NCBI RefSeq assembly: GCF_026191725.2
Contig: NZ_CP120863.1
Span: forward strand, 3,576,001-3,640,000
Length of the DNA stretch: 64,000 nucleotides
Direction: 5' to 3'
Source: Roseibium porphyridii
GTDB taxonomy: Bacteria > Pseudomonadota > Alphaproteobacteria > Rhizobiales > Stappiaceae
Below are positions 63,195 to 64,000 of the stretch, in pieces. The notes under the pieces are model-generated. The model saw nothing but the letters and a program-made list of their open reading frames with translations. It was not told where the DNA came from and searched no databases. Each line of letters begins with the position of its first letter. Position 1 is the stretch's first letter. Position numbers and translations under genes: made by a program.

Positions 63195-63508
63195 TCATCC
63201 ACCCAGCCGGTTGCACCTGAACTGAAAGCGATATTCGCTGAACTGGAACTAAAAAACAATGAATACGATGCAAGACACAGATTTACCCCCGTTAAACTTG
63301 AAATTGTCTTGCTGAAACTAGGCCTGACCTAGACCCTCTCAGTTTCAAAGAGCGAAGAACTAAAATTACCCGTATTTTTTACAATAGATATCTTTTGATC
63401 ACTCAACAAATGCAGGGCTCTTCCTGGCTAAATTTGAAGCGGATGTTATTTGCCTATCGCGTCGTATCCCGGTTATGATCAGCTCAGCGGGACCAGCAAG
63501 TACCTGAG
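63195..63508. promoter_or_regulatory. Divergent intergenic region at the right end
   Basis: This 314-base region is AT-rich around 63350-63410 (TTTTTTACAATAGATAT-like sequence). It has no recognisable gene and should contain the promoters of the GGDEF-EAL gene and of the truncated rightmost gene. Confidence 0.35.
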
Positions 63509-64000
63509 ATGCAGACCACACAACGTCCAAGCCTTTCAATTGCCACTGAGCACATGACGCGCGCGCCTGCGCAGCCAACGCTGCAACTGCGTGCTCATGG
63601 CGCTATGGCAAAACCGGCATCCGCAATCGTCACCTATATTAAGATTATTGCGCCAAGTGCGCTCACTGCAGCATTGTGGACGCATGTTTGGCTCGGCTCA
63701 TTTGGGTCCATTATGATGGCGGTTGCGGTGATGGGGGCTTTTTTGGTCCTTTCACGTTTGTTCTTTGCAGTCGGCAAGCACAGTGGATGGGCGCGCCGGG
63801 TTGCATTTGGTGAAAGAATTTGGCTCAACCGGATGGTGGTGCCTATCCCGCAAAACCTCAACTTCAGAATTACCACCCTTTACCTTGTATTTTGGACAGG
63901 CACCCTTGTCGCAATAACAGGCGGCTTTACCGCGTCGCTGCTACTCGCGCTTTCGGGCCTTACGGTCGCCTATGCCACACAATTTGTCTGTTTCCGCAAA
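63509..64000 (+). CDS. Partial membrane protein, DUF6653-like
   Basis: An open frame of 164 codons from ATG 63509 runs off the right edge. About 45 hydrophilic residues are followed by a hydrophobic helix (IMMAVAVMGAFLVLSRLFFAVG), the segment ARRVAFGERIWLNRMVVPIP, and two more helices (TTLYLVFWTGTLVAITGG, SLLLALSGLTVAYATQFV). The GERIWLNR...VPIP block is what I remember of DUF6653 proteins, of unknown function. Later in-frame ATGs (63554, 63605) may be the true start, since no strong ribosome site precedes 63509. Confidence 0.65.
   Translation, partial: MQTTQRPSLSIATEHMTRAPAQPTLQLRAHGAMAKPASAIVTYIKIIAPSALTAALWTHVWLGSFGSIMMAVAVMGAFLVLSRLFFAVGKHSGWARRVAFGERIWLNRMVVPIPQNLNFRITTLYLVFWTGTLVAITGGFTASLLLALSGLTVAYATQFVCFRK

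Overview
The window looks like the chromosome of a marine alphaproteobacterium of the Rhizobiales/Stappiaceae kind (Roseibium/Labrenzia-like). Supporting signs are the gene order alaC-hom-glpX-recJ, a heterotetrameric sarcosine oxidase operon next to glutathione-dependent formaldehyde oxidation genes, a class I PHA synthase and moderately GC-rich coding sequence throughout. The taxon is an inference from gene content, not from a marker gene. I found no rRNA, tRNA, CRISPR array, prophage or insertion sequence.

Region 1 (1-14.7 kb) is a large part of a type VI secretion system (T6SS). On the minus strand is vgrG, followed by a DUF6931-like gene cut off at the window edge. On the plus strand are an OmpA-type protein, tssA, tssB, tssC, hcp, tssE, tssF, tssG and tssH (clpV). 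The membrane complex (tssJ/L/M), tssK and any PpkA/PppA/Fha regulators are absent, so they should lie to the left of the window or elsewhere.

Region 2 (14.9-24.6 kb) is a minus-strand block that converges on tssH. In transcription order it encodes a secreted caspase-like protein with Sel1 repeats and a peptidoglycan-binding-like tail, a glycine-rich lipoprotein, a second secreted caspase-like protein with an EF-hand-like loop and a DUF4384-like tail, a secreted protein of unknown function, a CHASE2-class III nucleotide cyclase, and a membrane-anchored M23 peptidase. It reads as an envelope sensing and proteolysis module beside the T6SS. A short D-[KR]-T-[VI]-[VI] motif occurs in the cytosolic tail of the M23 protein and twice in an unusual N-terminal extension of TssG. 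This may be a shared phosphothreonine/FHA docking signal. It is my main candidate for an undescribed system.

Region 3 (24.8-40 kb) is general metabolism: a GNAT acetyltransferase, an ornithine cyclodeaminase-family enzyme, a Ca2+/H+ antiporter, a complete branched-chain amino acid/amide-type ABC transporter (livJHMGF order), a PPOX-fold flavoprotein, an M3 oligopeptidase, a DUF423 membrane protein, and a translationally coupled cytochrome P450/lipid acyltransferase pair.

Region 4 (39.9-47.5 kb) is a one-carbon locus. adhC-fghA (formaldehyde to formate through glutathione) is divergent from soxBDAG (sarcosine to glycine plus a one-carbon unit). Region 5 (47.6-64 kb) holds an EEP-family phosphatase/nuclease, a PiT phosphate transporter, a Nudix hydrolase, a nitrilase-family amidohydrolase, a LysE exporter, recJ, glpX, hom, alaC, a small lipoprotein, phaC, a PAS-GAF-GGDEF-EAL protein and the start of a DUF6653-like membrane protein.
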